Shown piece after piece: positions 26,439 to 38,817 of a stretch of 64,000 nt of DNA (position 1 is the first letter of the stretch; each line of letters begins with the position of its first letter). Below the pieces are notes generated by a model that saw nothing but the letters and a program-made list of their open reading frames with translations, did no database searches and was not told the origin of the DNA. The position numbers were made by a program, and so were the translations under genes. Source of the DNA: Hippophae tibetana (taxonomy: Eukaryota > Streptophyta > Magnoliopsida > Rosales > Elaeagnaceae); NCBI GenBank assembly GCA_037013495.1, contig CM072808.1, forward strand, positions 13,617,319 to 13,681,318, written 5' to 3'.

Positions 26439-28408
26439 TGTTGTCTCATTTAGAGAGCATAAAATGTGCAAGTATACACGGTCACAAGTAATAAAATTTG
26501 ATAAGTAAATTATCGTTCCCATGGAAATTTGTCACTATAGCTTGTTGAGTACTAAAATTATTTCGCTCTGATTTTATCCAAAATAATCGTTGTTTGGAAC
26601 AAGTTAAGAAAAGAGTTTTATAACAAAATAAAAGAAATCTAGGATTGCAGTTTTTCACCAAATTAATCCACTCGAATCATGTTATTTTCTCTTTATTTAT
26701 ATTTTTTAGTACATTTAATTTGTCAACCGAAAATTTCTAATTTTATCCACATAACTTTTCCTAGCTTCACATAGACACACCTCATTAAATTAATTAACTA
26801 TATTCCTATGAGAATTAAATTCACCAAGATTCATTATATTCTAAGTTCTCAAATGGCTACACATAGAATTAGGGTATATTTCTATCCTTCATCATACATG
26901 TCATTCTATCCATTAGAAATATACACAAAAATGTCTCTTCCAAGTTTATTTAAGTGTCACGGATCATTTGATAAATTCGTGAATAATCAATAGCATTAAG
27001 CACAAGTAGAATAAACAAATCGAACGTCTTATAAATCTTTTAAAAATAATTAAATCCAAGCTTCATAAATTTAGATAAAATGCAACCCTAGAAAAATTAA
27101 ATTACTTCATAAATTTAAATTTAAATTACAGTAGTTAAGGAATAGTAGATGAAGAACACAGGAAATTAAAACATCTCTTAGCACAAATATTTGGCACACG
27201 CAGAACACAATAGAAGCCAAAAATGGCTTCTGCATGTTCCACAGTCCAGCCCCGAACACTACTAAAAATCTCAAACTCTAAACTCCAAAAAACTCTTATT
27301 TTTCAGCAATAAATCCCTTATTTATAGCTAAAAAATACATATAAAATAATACATTTTTAGACACGCATTAAAAATTTACATCGAAAATAAAACCCACGCG
27401 TCAGACATTTTTCTTAAATTCTGCATCCACGCATATGAAAGAAAATATTGAATTTGTTATGCGTGGACGATATGAAACAAGGTGCCAATGCTGTGTTTTT
27501 TTATTCACTCTGAGTGCCACGTGTCAGCCTTTGATTGGTTGAAGAAATAATACAGACACGTGGCAGCATTTCATTGGGTGAGGGAAATGGTTGCACGCAG
27601 AATTGCCACACGGGATAAGGGTGCGCGAGAACGTGAGGGACAACTGCTGGAATGCGTGCGTGATCTTGCGTTTTCGCGCTCACCAAAACTTGCCACGTGT
27701 CAGCACATGTTTGGCTGAAATGAATGTAGGACATGTGGCAGCTTTCTGTTGGTTGTATAACCAGGCGCATATGAATCGTCCGCACAAGATCATGCCTTGG
27801 TTGAGGCGTGAGACACGTGGGTCCCACCCTATATGCCGGCCTGCACGACAGGTGGGCCCCACTCGGCGCACCGAGCGACGTGAACGAGAAAACCTACATC
27901 CATTCGTTTTGGTTGGGTTTGAAAAACATGTGCCAATCCTAACCGTTTAATGTCTGATCTGACGGTCCACATTGCGCGTGTGGATGACAGCGCATGGTCT
28001 TCTTTTCTCTTGCATAGAAAAATAACTTTCATTAATTGCATTTTCACCCATAAATTTAATTCAAATTACATTTTAAACTTTCTTTAATTACAATTAAGCC
28101 CTTTTCTAATATAAATTAAATTTTAAACTTTTAATAATTAAAATTAAGCCTGATTTTAATTTAAATTATATTTTCGACTTTTATAAATTACAATTAAGCA
28201 CTCTTTTATTTGAAATTATATTTTTGGACATAAATTTGCAATTAAGTATATTTTCGATTCAAATTACTTAATTTTCTTAAAAATATATTTCTTAACAAAT
28301 AAACAGTAAATACTAATTTATTAAACTAAAATTAACTAAAAATATGAAGAACATAGCAATTATAATTAATAAAATAGATGAAAATAACTATATAAAATAC
28401 AGTTATCA
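26439..28408 (-). mobile_element. Family-X solo LTR, copy B
   Basis: It starts TGTTGTCTC and ends CAGTTATCA, with the perfect 5-bp target duplication TTAGA at 26434-26438 and 28409-28413. It is 1,970 bp and closely similar to copy A over its whole length, including the TATA box (minus, 27318-27327) and the GC-rich G-box region. It is a solo LTR inside the family-Z LTR. Confidence 0.85.
27516..27821. promoter_or_regulatory. G-box/ABRE cluster in X LTR copy B
   Basis: GCCACGTGTC at 27516-27525 is paired with GACACGTGGC at 27555-27564, and GCCACGTGTC at 27692-27701 with GACATGTGGC at 27731-27740. Each pair is 39 bp start to start. GACACGTGGG follows at 27812-27821. The first two are exact reverse complements, so they form an inverted pair around an ATTGG. 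The layout matches copy A. Confidence 0.6.
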
Positions 28409-28929
28409 TTAGAACCAACCAAAGACAACAATTAAATTGTTTATTCATCTCTTTGAAAAGAAGCATAATTTAATAAAATTAACTAATAAACACAATCGAG
28501 ACATTAAGTGGTTTTAATTAATAACAAATGGTATACTTAACTAATCTTGTATTTGTATTTATAAGAGATAATCAATAACTTTAATTCATATATTTAATAA
28601 CCTAATTAATATTGAGCAAGCATGATTAACTAACTTATTTATCCGATAAATTATTCATTGAGTGTAAATGTTTATTTTCAAATTATTATTTTTGAATCTA
28701 TCTTTATTTTTATGTCATTAGATTAGGTTTCTGAAACCCAAACTTTGTGACATAATGTTTAGGTTTAATTTTCATTTGTAAGATTTTGTTGATTATTTAA
28801 AAACCATGTGATTCCTCTTTAGACCAACCTTGGAAGTATACTTATAATTTTCTATAAGTTATTCGTGTACTTGCAAGCTATTTAAAAATATAAAAAATTT
28901 GTACACAAAGTTTTGACACATTAAGTTTT

Positions 28930-28946
28930 TGGCATCGTTTTTGAAA
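28930..28946 (+). other. Decayed primer-binding-site-like sequence
   Basis: TGGCATCGTTTTTGAAA follows the family-Z LTR with an AGTTTT spacer just like the one at 914-921. It resembles the tRNA-Asp primer site after transition-type decay. Its position right after the LTR supports a 5' LTR. Confidence 0.5.
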
Positions 28947-28995
28947 ATTTGATAATAACATAAAAATAGCTAAATTTTGTGTCATTAATGAGTTC

Positions 28996-29602
28996 AATAA
29001 AATCCTCAATATCCTGCTAGAGTATGCAACATTACTAAAGTATTGGATATGAAGCATCTCAACAGGTGAGCTCTATGCCTTAGAGTCTAGAAAACTAAAC
29101 AATCCACAAATTTTTGGGTATGTTAACTTATAGAAAAGACACATCATAGTCATATGCTCCGTAGTATAAACTACAAATAAAGTAAAGAATATCTTAGCTT
29201 GGTCCAATGGCCTCTTAATAGGCCATATACCATGAAAGGAGGTTATGGCTTGAACATCATACGCCTTGGAATTGAGTGTAATAAAATCCTCAATGCCTTG
29301 AAACGGCATGCACCTCTACTAAAGTAATGAATAAAAACCATCATGATAGGTAAACACTCTTCCTTAAGGCCTAAACCACCGAATGATTCACAAAATCTGG
29401 GATACATTAAGTTATAGAGATGTGCACTCTAATAATAGGCTCTACAATCCATACTATAATTAACATGAAAAAAAAACTTAACTTTGTCTAATTGCTTTTT
29501 AATCAGCCATAGACCTTGAAGGGCCATGGCTTAAGAGCCATGCCACCTTAGGACTGAGAGTAATAAAACCTCCAGTGTGTTGTTAGGCCATCCATCCCTA
29601 CT
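28996..29602. repeat. Tandem repeat, period about 284-292 bp
   Basis: Units begin with AATAAAATCCTCAAT at 28996 and 29280 and AATAAAACCTCCAGT at 29572; the third is cut short. Within each full unit the same landmarks recur, such as ACTAAAGTA, a TATAGA(A/G)A(A/T)G segment and TAATAGGC or TAATCAGCC followed by CATA(G/T)ACC. Units are diverged. No coding function is visible. Confidence 0.6.
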
Positions 29603-30800
29603 AACTTGCCTGACAGTTTCTTGTCACTAGTGATGTTTCTAGATTTCCAATCAGACTTCTAGTTAGGAAGTTATGTCAAAGTTAATGTTTGTACTTGAAA
29701 ATTCAACTATTTCCTTTTTCTGGAGGAAAATTTAAAATTCAAATCCTTGACTTGGAGTCGTTAGACTTGGTCAAGTAACTATAACAATTGAAAGAAAACT
29801 TTGAAGGGAAGGATGAGATCACTTCTCTAACTTTTAGATTGCATATAGTGTAGAATAATTATTTTCTCATTATCCTAACACGTCGTACCCCATAACACTT
29901 ATACCAAGCCTTTTTATATAGGAAGGGATAGATATCGAATTTATGGATGTACAGGATCAGGTTTGGTTATCAAGGGTTCATATAGAGGCAGAAGAGGGCC
30001 AGTATGGATAGCATGCATTAGTGGCTGATTGGAGGTTGAGTAGAGGAATGGCTATTGAAGCCTTAGGCATCGATGGACTTGTTGTTGACATCTTGGATGA
30101 GGATATTTTTGCCAAAAACCTCTTAGACGATAGGCCACTTGCCAACGATGTCCTAGTTGGCACTTCCTTAGTGAATGGTTCTTTGGTCAACAATCCTTTG
30201 GTTCGTAACTCTATGATCGATAGTGACTTGGGGAATGGTATCCCGAAATTGTGGTTCCTTTGATTTTGTTCATAGGATGTTCACGCACTTGTTCGATGCA
30301 AGCTAGGTTTTTGAGTGATGAAGACTTGAGTTTCATTCCAACTGCATTCCCTTGTACCAACCAAGTACTGATTAGAGTAATGTCGAGTTTTTTTCAATGA
30401 ATCGTAATGGCTTTAAAATGATGGATCATTATTTGGATATGATGAGGGAGATGTTTCGGATCCTCGAGTCCATTACTTTAATGCCTCAGGTTTCAGGCAT
30501 AGTTTGGAGCAAACATCTTCCTCACAAAGTAACTTCTAAACTTATCACTTCTTTTCATGATTGTGACTACCTTTTCTACCTATGGTGTAGAAGTTCTAGT
30601 TTTATGTTGGCACAATTTTAGGATAATTTCTTTCTAACTATTATAGGATGTTACTTGGTTGTTGGGTGCTTTGAAAGAAGCATCGTATAAAACTAACTGT
30701 AAAGGAGTTCAAGTATTGCAACTACTCATAGCTACAAGGATGTAGCAAGGGATGGTTCAATTTTAAGTCCTATGGCAATCGTATCCTGGTTGACAAATTG
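29603..30800 (+). repeat. Left arm of a large inverted repeat with ORF remnant
   Basis: This arm matches the reverse complement of about 31605-32790. The first 330 bp are LTR-like (family W, minus sense). The rest carries ORF remnants on the plus strand (30021-30263 and 30397-30621) with repeated phrases such as LVNGSLVNNPLV. The reverse complement of the other arm has the same phrases. In Tat-lineage Ty3 elements an antisense ORF precedes the 3' LTR; I infer that this is such a region. It is old and broken. Confidence 0.5.
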
Positions 30801-31604
30801 TTGGATATCAATAAAGGCTTGAAAGATGCCCTCTTTACTGTAGTGAGTCAATCATTTGACATTCCTCCCATGCCTACCTTATTCAAGAGAAAAGATAAGA
30901 TGTATGAGACTTAGTCTTTTATTATGTCCTAACTTGTTTCTTTTTTTTACAATATGTTGGACGAAGGCAATATCACCCGAAAGTATGAGGAGTTTATTGA
31001 CCCATTCTATTGCTTCATGTGTTGAGACATCATAATGATCGACTCATCTTTCCTAAATGGATTTCTTATTGGAACCTAGATCCAATTGTAGTTAACTCAG
31101 AGGGTGGAAACCTCTGAACTTGGATAATAAGTGCCTATTATAATTTAATATTTTTGTGTTGCTATTTTTGGGTGATCAAGTCATTGTACCAACTTTTAAT
31201 CTTTTGCAAGCATGACTTGCAAACATCCTTCTGGGAAGAAGAGAAGGTTGCATATGGCTATTCATTCCTTGAAAGAATCTAGCTCAGAAGATGCTCTAAA
31301 TAAATATAAGGTTGTATGGCTTCCAAGAGGAAGATAGCTCACAACTGATGACCTTATGAAAGTAGAGTCATTAATGCACTTTTCTACTCAATATTTTCTC
31401 ATTTTATTCAATAAGGTAATATTTTTGGGGTTAAAAATATAAAAATATGAACTTTTAGTGAAAAGAGGGTGAAAATATAATTTTTGTAATTTTATGAATT
31501 TTTAACACAAGACCAATCAAAAAATTCCAAGTGGATTCCATGCAAGCAAAGGAGCAGATCGAGCAAGCCACATGGATGCCACATAAGCAAAGAGAGTGAA
31601 TCAC
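30801..31604. other. Spacer between the inverted-repeat arms
   Basis: The plus strand near 30780-30915 still encodes a stretch like ALFTVVSQSFDIPPMPTLFK, probably more of the antisense-ORF remnant of the left copy. The part from about 31340 to 31604 belongs to the dispersed repeat also seen at 24760-25015. No host gene is visible. Confidence 0.35.
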
Positions 31605-32790
31605 GCAATGCCTACCCAAGATATGATTGCCATAGGGTTTAAAATGGAACCAAACCCTACTACATCCCTATAGGTATGAGTAGTAGCAATATTTGAACTC
31701 CTCTATGGTTAGTTTTCTACCATGCTCATTTCAAAGCACCCAACAACCAAGTAACATCCTATAATAGTTGAGCAGAAATTGTCTTGAAGCCTCGCCAACA
31801 TCAACCAAGAAATTTTGCATTATAGGTAGAAAAAGGAGTCATAACCATAAAAAGAAGTGATTAGTAGACAGAGTAGTTAGGAATATTTTTTACTCTAAAC
31901 TATGCCCAAAACCTGAGGCATCAAAGTAATGGATTTGAGAATCTGGAAAATATCCCTTATTATATCCAAATATTGATCCATCATTTTAGAGCCATAATGG
32001 TTCATAGAAAGGAACTCGACATTGCTCTAATTAGTCCTCGATTGCCACAATGGAATGTGTTTGAAATAGAACTTAAGTCTTCATCACTCAAAGACCTAAC
32101 TTACCCTGAATGATCGCTTGAATGTCCCATGAACAACACTGGAGGAATTATGACGACGGGGTGGCCTGAGCCTATTGCCCCACGTGATCCATTCTTGATG
32201 ACCACTGCCTATGCCACAACCAATTAGAGAGTTATTGACCAAAGGATTATCGACCAAAGAATAATTGACTAGGAGATCGTTGGACAGAGGACGGTCGATT
32301 AGGACATCATTGGTCAAGGCTTTATTGACCACCCCTCCGCTTAACCTCCACTCAGCCACCAATGCATGCAACCCATGCTGACCTTCATTTGCCTCAGTAT
32401 GCACCTTCGATGGCCAAACATGGTCATGTACATCCATAGATCTAATAACCATCACTTCCTATATAGGAAGGTGTGGTATAAGTGTTATGGGTTGCAAAGT
32501 GTTTGAATGGTGAGAAAGTAATTATTCTACATTATATGCAATCTAGAGGTTAGAGAAGCAATCTCATCATCCTATTCAAGGATGCATGAAATGGCTATAG
32601 TTACTTGGCTAAGCCTAAGGGCTCCAAGTGAAGGATTTGAATTTCAAATTTCCCTCCCGAAAGAGGAAAGGGTTGACTTCCCAAGTACAAATGTTGACTT
32701 TGATATAACTTCTTAACTAGGAGTCTGATTGGAAATATCGAAGTATCCCCTGCGATAAGACACTGTCATGCACGTTTACAGTGATCAAAC
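31605..32790 (-). repeat. Right arm of the large inverted repeat with ORF remnant
   Basis: It is the inverted counterpart of 29603-30800. A minus-strand frame at 32096-32455 contains VAEWRLSGGVVNKALTNDVL and repeated LVNNSL-like phrases. It lies just left of a plus-sense family-W LTR piece (32690-33430), so the ORF is antisense to the LTR, as known for Tat-lineage elements such as Retand and Grande. That assignment is inference. Confidence 0.5.
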
Positions 32791-33430
32791 ATGGCATGAA
32801 GTTCTTTGCTTCGGTGGGTAGAAAATCACTCGAAAGTGAGCCTAATGTTGCTAGCATGATTGAAAAAGGTCATGAGCACAAATATAGATAAAAATCACAA
32901 TCAGACTTGCTCACCCAAGGGCCAAAAAGTCTGGGATGTTGATATTGGGTGTAATTTCGCACATTTCATGTGGAAAGGAAATAACAGTCCTAGTTAGAAA
33001 ATAGCCTTATGGGTCATGCCTAATAAGTATTGAGTAGCATATAATCATAAGTAATATAATCTCAATAAAGAGATAAAAGACCTAATTATTATACTTTAAT
33101 TATGCAATTAATGATAGATGTTTATGATGCTACAACAAATCAATCATATTATAAGAAAGAATAGTCATAAAGTTAAATGTTTCTTCTATATATACTCACA
33201 TATGTATACATTCACATAAGTAATAAAGAGTCACACTCAAACGATCTCTTTCCTCATAATCACAAAATAGGACCATATATCTCCTCCAAACTTTGTCATC
33301 TTGTTATTAACTTAAGTATTGGAGAGCCAAATACCACTTTTGCATGATGATATGAGGTATTAATGGTTTATTCATTTTATAGAAAGAACAATTCTACTTG
33401 GTATTAACAAAAATTGACATCAAGAATATC
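32690..33430 (+). mobile_element. Decayed Tat-like LTR fragment (family W), second copy
   Basis: It matches 3985-4740 along its length. Near the right end it has CTTGTTATTAACTTAAGTATTGGAG, close to the ACTTAAGCATCGGAG-type motif of Tat LTRs, and is followed by AACAAAAATTGACATC, which may be a decayed primer site. Edges are approximate. Confidence 0.45.
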
Positions 33431-33634
33431 ATTCCCTTCTTACATCTTTGAGCATTAATTTTTTTTCCATTTTAATAGAGAAATATTATTATATTTTCAA
33501 ATAATTTTATTTGTTTTTGAAGTGTTCTATAAAATATATTATTTGTATATATATATTATAAAAAATGTATAAAATTAAAATAAGAATTGGATTAGTAAGT
33601 CCATATGAAGCATGGACGTCATTTCTAAGCATAA
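33431..33634. other. AT-rich flank left of the chromovirus
   Basis: No feature is visible apart from ATAA at 33631-33634, which repeats at 39478-39481 and is the apparent target duplication of the element between. Confidence 0.4.
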
Positions 33635-34281
33635 TGTCACGACATTATTTTTCAAGTAGCGATCGTGTGACACTTAGCACCGTTCGTTGCACTAAGCCTA
33701 CCTTTGAATCCAAATGAAACTCCAAAGAGACTATAAAAAGAGTTTGTAAAGAATGCTTTGTATTTCTCTAGAGAGAGTTTATCTTACAAGATGCTGAGAA
33801 TTTCCAAGGATTTCCCAAGATGAATACAAATGAAGACCAATATGTCTATTTATAGTGTGGCACCAAGCTTAAGACTATGCCACCACTTTCTAGAGTCTTC
33901 CAAGTCTAGAATGTACAAGAGAGTTCTAGTTTTATGTACAATATGCCACAAGGTTCTAAGACCTTCTAGCCAACTCTAGAGTCTTCTAGGTTTGTCTAGC
34001 TCCTTCATGCAAGTTCTAGGATGTTTTGTAAGCTTCCAACGGCTTCTACATCCTTCATGAACCATCTGGCATGTTCTAGAATATTCTAGCCCATTCTAGC
34101 ACCCTCCAGCGTGCTCTAGAACATTCTAGGGTCTTCAAAGCTTGAGTTGAGTCCATCCAATTCTAGCTTATTCTAGACATCTCTAGGCCACTCTAGAACC
34201 TTCTCATGTAGAAAAGTTTAGATCATTTAGGCAAGCACCATTTATTTGGATTTTACGGGGCATTTTAAGCGGGACGTCACA
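33635..34281 (-). repeat. 3' LTR of the chromovirus
   Basis: The 647-bp repeat pairs with 38832-39477. It contains a dense run of TTCTAG/CTAGAA-type words (about 33900-34200), as does its partner. A CTATAAATAG on the minus strand (about 33847-33856) is a probable TATA box. Confidence 0.9.
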
Positions 34282-34294
34282 CCCTTCCCCACTC
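34282..34294 (-). other. Polypurine tract of the chromovirus
   Basis: The minus strand reads GAGTGGGGAAGGG directly before the 3' LTR start, the expected place for the plus-strand DNA primer. Confidence 0.7.
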
Positions 34295-37200
34295 AAGTTC
34301 GTGACGCCCTCATTGCGCCTTCAAACTTGAACCTCTCTATGTCATCTCTGAATTGCCACAAAGAATCTTTAGGTTCCCAGCTTGTCTCTACCTCTGGGGC
34401 ATTCTTCCATTTTACCAAGTATTCCTGATAACTTGGTACGCCTCTACGCCGGATCAAGCGGTCTGCCAAAATTGAGTCCACTTCTTTGTGGGAGGAGGTT
34501 ACCACTACGGTAGGCACCCTTTTGGATTCTCCACGACTTATGTCTTCCTTGTCTCCATGAAAAGGTTTCATCATACTTATATGAAAGACCAGATAGATTT
34601 TAAGCTTTGGAGGGAGTTGCAACTTGTACGACACCTTACTGACTTTCTTAAGGACTGGAAATGGTCCCTCATATTTCTGCACCAACCCCTTGTGAACTTT
34701 CTGCAAGGACTTGAATTGTTAGGGCAATAGTTTGACTAGGACCAAATCGCCTTCCTGAAATTCCACCATCCTTCTTTTCTTGTCAGCCCATTTCTTCATT
34801 TCTTAGACGCCTTGTTCAAATAGGCTCGGGCCAACTCAGCTTGTTCGTGCCATGCCTTGTCAAATTTGAAGGCAGTAGGACTCTTTCCTTCATAACTTGT
34901 GGCCAAGGCATGAGGAGTCATGGGTTGCTGCCCTATGACGATCTCGAAGGGACTCTTCGCAGTAGACTCACTCCTTTGTAAATTATAAGAAAATTGGGCT
35001 ACATCCAAAAACTTCACCCAATCATGTTGATTGGCACTAACAAAGTGCCTAAGATACAACTCCAGCAATGCGTTGGCACGTTCCGTTTATCCATCGCTTT
35101 GGGGATGAAAGCTTGTAGAGAAGTTCAAGTCTGATCCCAACAACTTGAACAATTCCGTCCAAAACTTTCCAGTAAATCGTGGGTCTCAGTCACTCACGAT
35201 ATTGGATGGAATTCCCCAATGCTTCACGACATGCTTTAGGAACAACCGTGTCGTCTCATCTACCGTGCAATCCGTTGAGGTAGGTATGAATGTTGCATAC
35301 TTGCTGAAGCGATCAATGACTACTATAATGCTGCCAAAACCCTCTGATTTTGGCAGGCAAATGATGAAGTCCATAGAGACACTCTCCCACGGTCTCTCTG
35401 GAATAGGCAGCGGCTCCAGCAAACCTCCAGGTGCAAGCTGCCCTATCTTGTCCTGTTGGCACATAAGACAAGTCCTCACATAGGCTTCATCATCGTCCCG
35501 TAGTTGAGGCCAATAGTAGATTGACTTGATCAAAGCAAGGGTGCGCCTCATTTCTGGGTGTCCAGCCCATAACAAATCATGACACTCCTTGATAAGCTTC
35601 TTCCTTAAGCTCCCCCATTTTGGCACAAAGATGTGATTCTGCTTGGCATAGAGTAGTCCGTCACTCAGCCAAAATTGCCTTGTCTTTCCTTCCTTGATGA
35701 GGGAAAGGAGGTTTTGAGCAAAGGCATCATGCTCTAACCCTTCTTTGATCCTTTTCAACAAAGGACTACTTAGCCTACTCAAGGCTGCTAACTCCGCCTT
35801 TTGACTCAGCGCATCAGCCACCACATTTGCCTTACTGGGCTTGTACTCCATCCTATAATCAAACTCTGCCAAGAAGTCTTGCCACCGAGCTTGCTTGGGA
35901 CTCAACTTCTTTTGAGTTTAGAAGTAGCTTGTTGCTACATTGTCTGTCATGATAACAAAGTGAGAACCCAATAAGTAGTGTCACCACACCCTTAGGCAAT
36001 GAATGATAGTTGTCATTTCCTTTTCTTGCACAGTGTCGTGGCATTCAGTGTCATTAAGCTTGTGGCTCTCATAAGCTATCAGACGCCCTTCCTGCATCAA
36101 TATTCCACCAATGGCAAAGTCGGAGGCATCGGTATGCAGCACGTATATCTTGGAAGGGTCTGGTAGGCAAAGCACCGATTTTTCACTAATGACCTTCTTC
36201 AAGTCTTCGAATGAGGCTTGGCATTCGCTTGTCCATTCCCAAGACTTGTTCTTTTTGAGCAGGCCGGTCAGTGGGGCTACTCTCGATGAGTATGACTTGA
36301 TAAACCTTTGGTAGTAGTTCACAAGTCCAAGGAAAGATCTTAACTTGGAGACCTTGGTAGAAGGTTCCCATTCTTGGATGGCTTTCACCTTAGCTCCATC
36401 CATCATCAATTTCCCATCCTTTATCCTATGCCCTAAGAACATCACCTCATCTTGGGAAAAGGAACATTTCTCCTTCTTGACATATAGCTCATTTTCCCTC
36501 AGGACCTCGACCACCTTCTTCAAATGCTCTAGATGTTCTTCCAAAGTCCGGCTATATATCACGATGTCATCAAGATATACTACCATGAACCGATCGAGGT
36601 AGAGATGGCAAATCTTATTCATAAGAGTGCAGAAGGTGGCAGGTGCATTAGTAAGACCAAATGGCATGACAAGGAACTCATAGGCACCGTACCTGGTCAC
36701 ACAAGTGGTCTTGGGCTCATCTCCCTTGGCTATGCGTACCTGGTAATATCCCGATCGCAAGTCCAATTTTGTGAAGTATCTAGCATTCCCCAGTTGATCA
36801 AACAAATCAGCAATAAGAGGGATATGATACTTGTTTTTTACCGTGATCTTATTTAGAGCCCGATAGTTGATGCACATTCGTAGTGAGCCATCCTTCTTCT
36901 TTTGAAAGAGCACCGGGGTACCAAATGAGGCTTATTGCTGGTGGCCTGGTGCCAGGTTCCAGCTCAATTCCATGGTCTACCTCCCTCCTTGGAGGTAACC
37001 GTTTGGGCAATGCCTCATGCATTACATCCTAGAACTTATCTAGGATAGCTTGCACTTCCGTTGGCAAACTTGGCTTTGGTGACGCCACTTCATCATCGTA
37101 TTTCTTTAAGATGGAAGTAACTCTCTTCGTCCCTTTTCAATCCCTTCTTGAATTGAAGCACTGAGAGAGCTTGGGTAGTAGGTCTTGTGGTCCTCTCTAT

Positions 37201-38786
37201 CGGTACCACGCACACTTTCGAACCATCCACGATGCACATAAAGTTTGAACATGGCACCAAGAAAGCTCTAACCTGGTCCAAGAACTCCATGTCGAATACA
37301 ACAGAGAAGTCATCCATGGGTGTAACTGATAAGTCCACTTGGCCAGTCCAAGCACCAAGATTGACCTTAACTCCACGAGAAACTCCATGCAATGGTAGTG
37401 CTGCTGAGTTAACTGCTTTGAGAGATCCCACTCCATGGCCAAGTCTCTTTGCTTTCTCCACTGAAACAAAGTTATGAGATGCACATGTGTCTACCAAAGC
37501 TTTGGCGACCTTCCCATTGATGGTTGCATCTACATACATCAAGCCTTTGGGGGTCTTTGGGGCACTCTACATTGCACCAAGTAAGCACAAAGAAACCATC
37601 TTTGCACCTTCGTCCGACTCACTTCCATCCTGGTCATGAATGGAAGCAACTAAGGCACTCAAGGCCTTCATTTTTGGACATTCATGTGCCCAATGTGGTC
37701 CGTCGCATATGAAGCACGTCACACGAGGCTTCGAGGCACCACGATCCTCCTTCTCTTTCCCCTTATCTCTTGGTTTGAATGAGGAGCCATGATTCTTGGG
37801 TCCCTGACTTTTAGCATGGTCTTCCCCACTCTTTCCTCCAACAAACTTTTATCTGTGGCTTTTGAGCTGTCCTTGTTTATGGAGTAGTCAATAAAGCTTT
37901 CCGCAATCGCGATAGCCGAAGACAAGTCTTGGACACCACGTCGCTTGAGCTCGAGGTTAGCCCACGATTGGAGACCATCCATGAATAAGAATAGGGCATC
38001 CTTGTCTGATGTGTCAGGAACTTCAAGCAGCAAGGTTGTGAACTCCTTCACATAATCCCTTATGCTACTTGTCTGCTTTAACCATCGCAATCGGCCTTTT
38101 GCCTCCCCTTCAGCACTTACGGGGAAGAATTGCATTTTGAATTCCCTTTTGAAATCATCAAAGGTTTCAATTATGCACACCCCTTGTTGCACATTTCCAT
38201 GCCTCCGTCTCCACCACAACATAGCAATGTTGGAAAAATACATGGCAGTAGCCTCAAAGTATTGTTCAAGCCCCTATAGGAAGTTCTCAACTTCCCTAGC
38301 ATTCCTAACACCATTGAAGGTCTTAGGCTTGGGAACATCCACCCTCTTAGCTTCAATGACAGTGGTTGTGCTAGTTCCCGCGGCCATTGCCCGCTTACAT
38401 AGAGCTAGATCACCACCCATATCCTCAATTCTAAGCAAGACATTAACAACTTCTCTTTGGACAAGATCTCTTACCTTGGCAAGTTCGGCCTTCAACCCTT
38501 TAATCTCTTGCCTTAACCCACCGTCTAGCTCGTTGAGGGACATCTTAACCGTTGCATGGATCTCCACATCCTTGGCCTCCAAGCCATTGCAACGTTCTTC
38601 TAAGTTGTTCACCCGGTCGAACAACTCCCCTAAGCTATCCTGCACACTCCCAACTCGTGCTTCTAAGCTAGAAAGCATGTCTTTCGACTTGGCTCGAGAT
38701 TCCTTTGATGGTTTCCAAACTTCCTCACGCCCACGTTCCATAGGTGGAACATCGACGCTTGGTGTAGATGGAGCAATGTTCTTCAT
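34293..38786 (-). pseudogene. gag-pol region of the chromovirus
   Basis: Recognisable parts are a coiled-coil gag N-terminus (38274-38786), a gag core (37719-38243), a zinc knuckle with CFICDGPHWAHECP (near 37690), a protease (37093-37542), a reverse transcriptase with [13 protein letters not shown] and [11 protein letters not shown] (within 35981-36913), RNase H with [13 protein letters not shown], an integrase with a zinc-binding CLMCQQDK and MDFIICLPKSEGFGSIIVVI (within 35186-35905), and a chromodomain with YLVKWKNAPEVETSWEP (within 34293-34706). Chromodomains of this class guide integration to marked chromatin. The copy is a fossil that could not make a full polyprotein. Confidence 0.85.
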
Positions 38787-38817
38787 TTTGCCAAAGGTAG
38801 AAATGCTTCAATCGAAG

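Larger units (their letters stand above)
25168..28920 (+). mobile_element. Family-Z LTR with nested X LTR, followed by a primer-site-like sequence
   Basis: It starts TGATGAGTGCTTAAAAGCAC and ends near TTTGACACA. The arrangement parallels family Y, with a GGAGGTTTTCCA segment near 25892 and a CAACCTTGGAAGTATACTTA segment near 28825. A sequence resembling the tRNA-Asp primer site follows at 28930, so this looks like a 5' LTR of an Athila-type element. An X solo LTR occupies 26439-28408. Confidence 0.6.

Noticed and set aside
28996-29602. Possible CRISPR-like array
   Set aside because: Units of about 288 bp are diverged and directly adjacent, with no short identical repeats or unique spacers, and the window is plant nuclear DNA.
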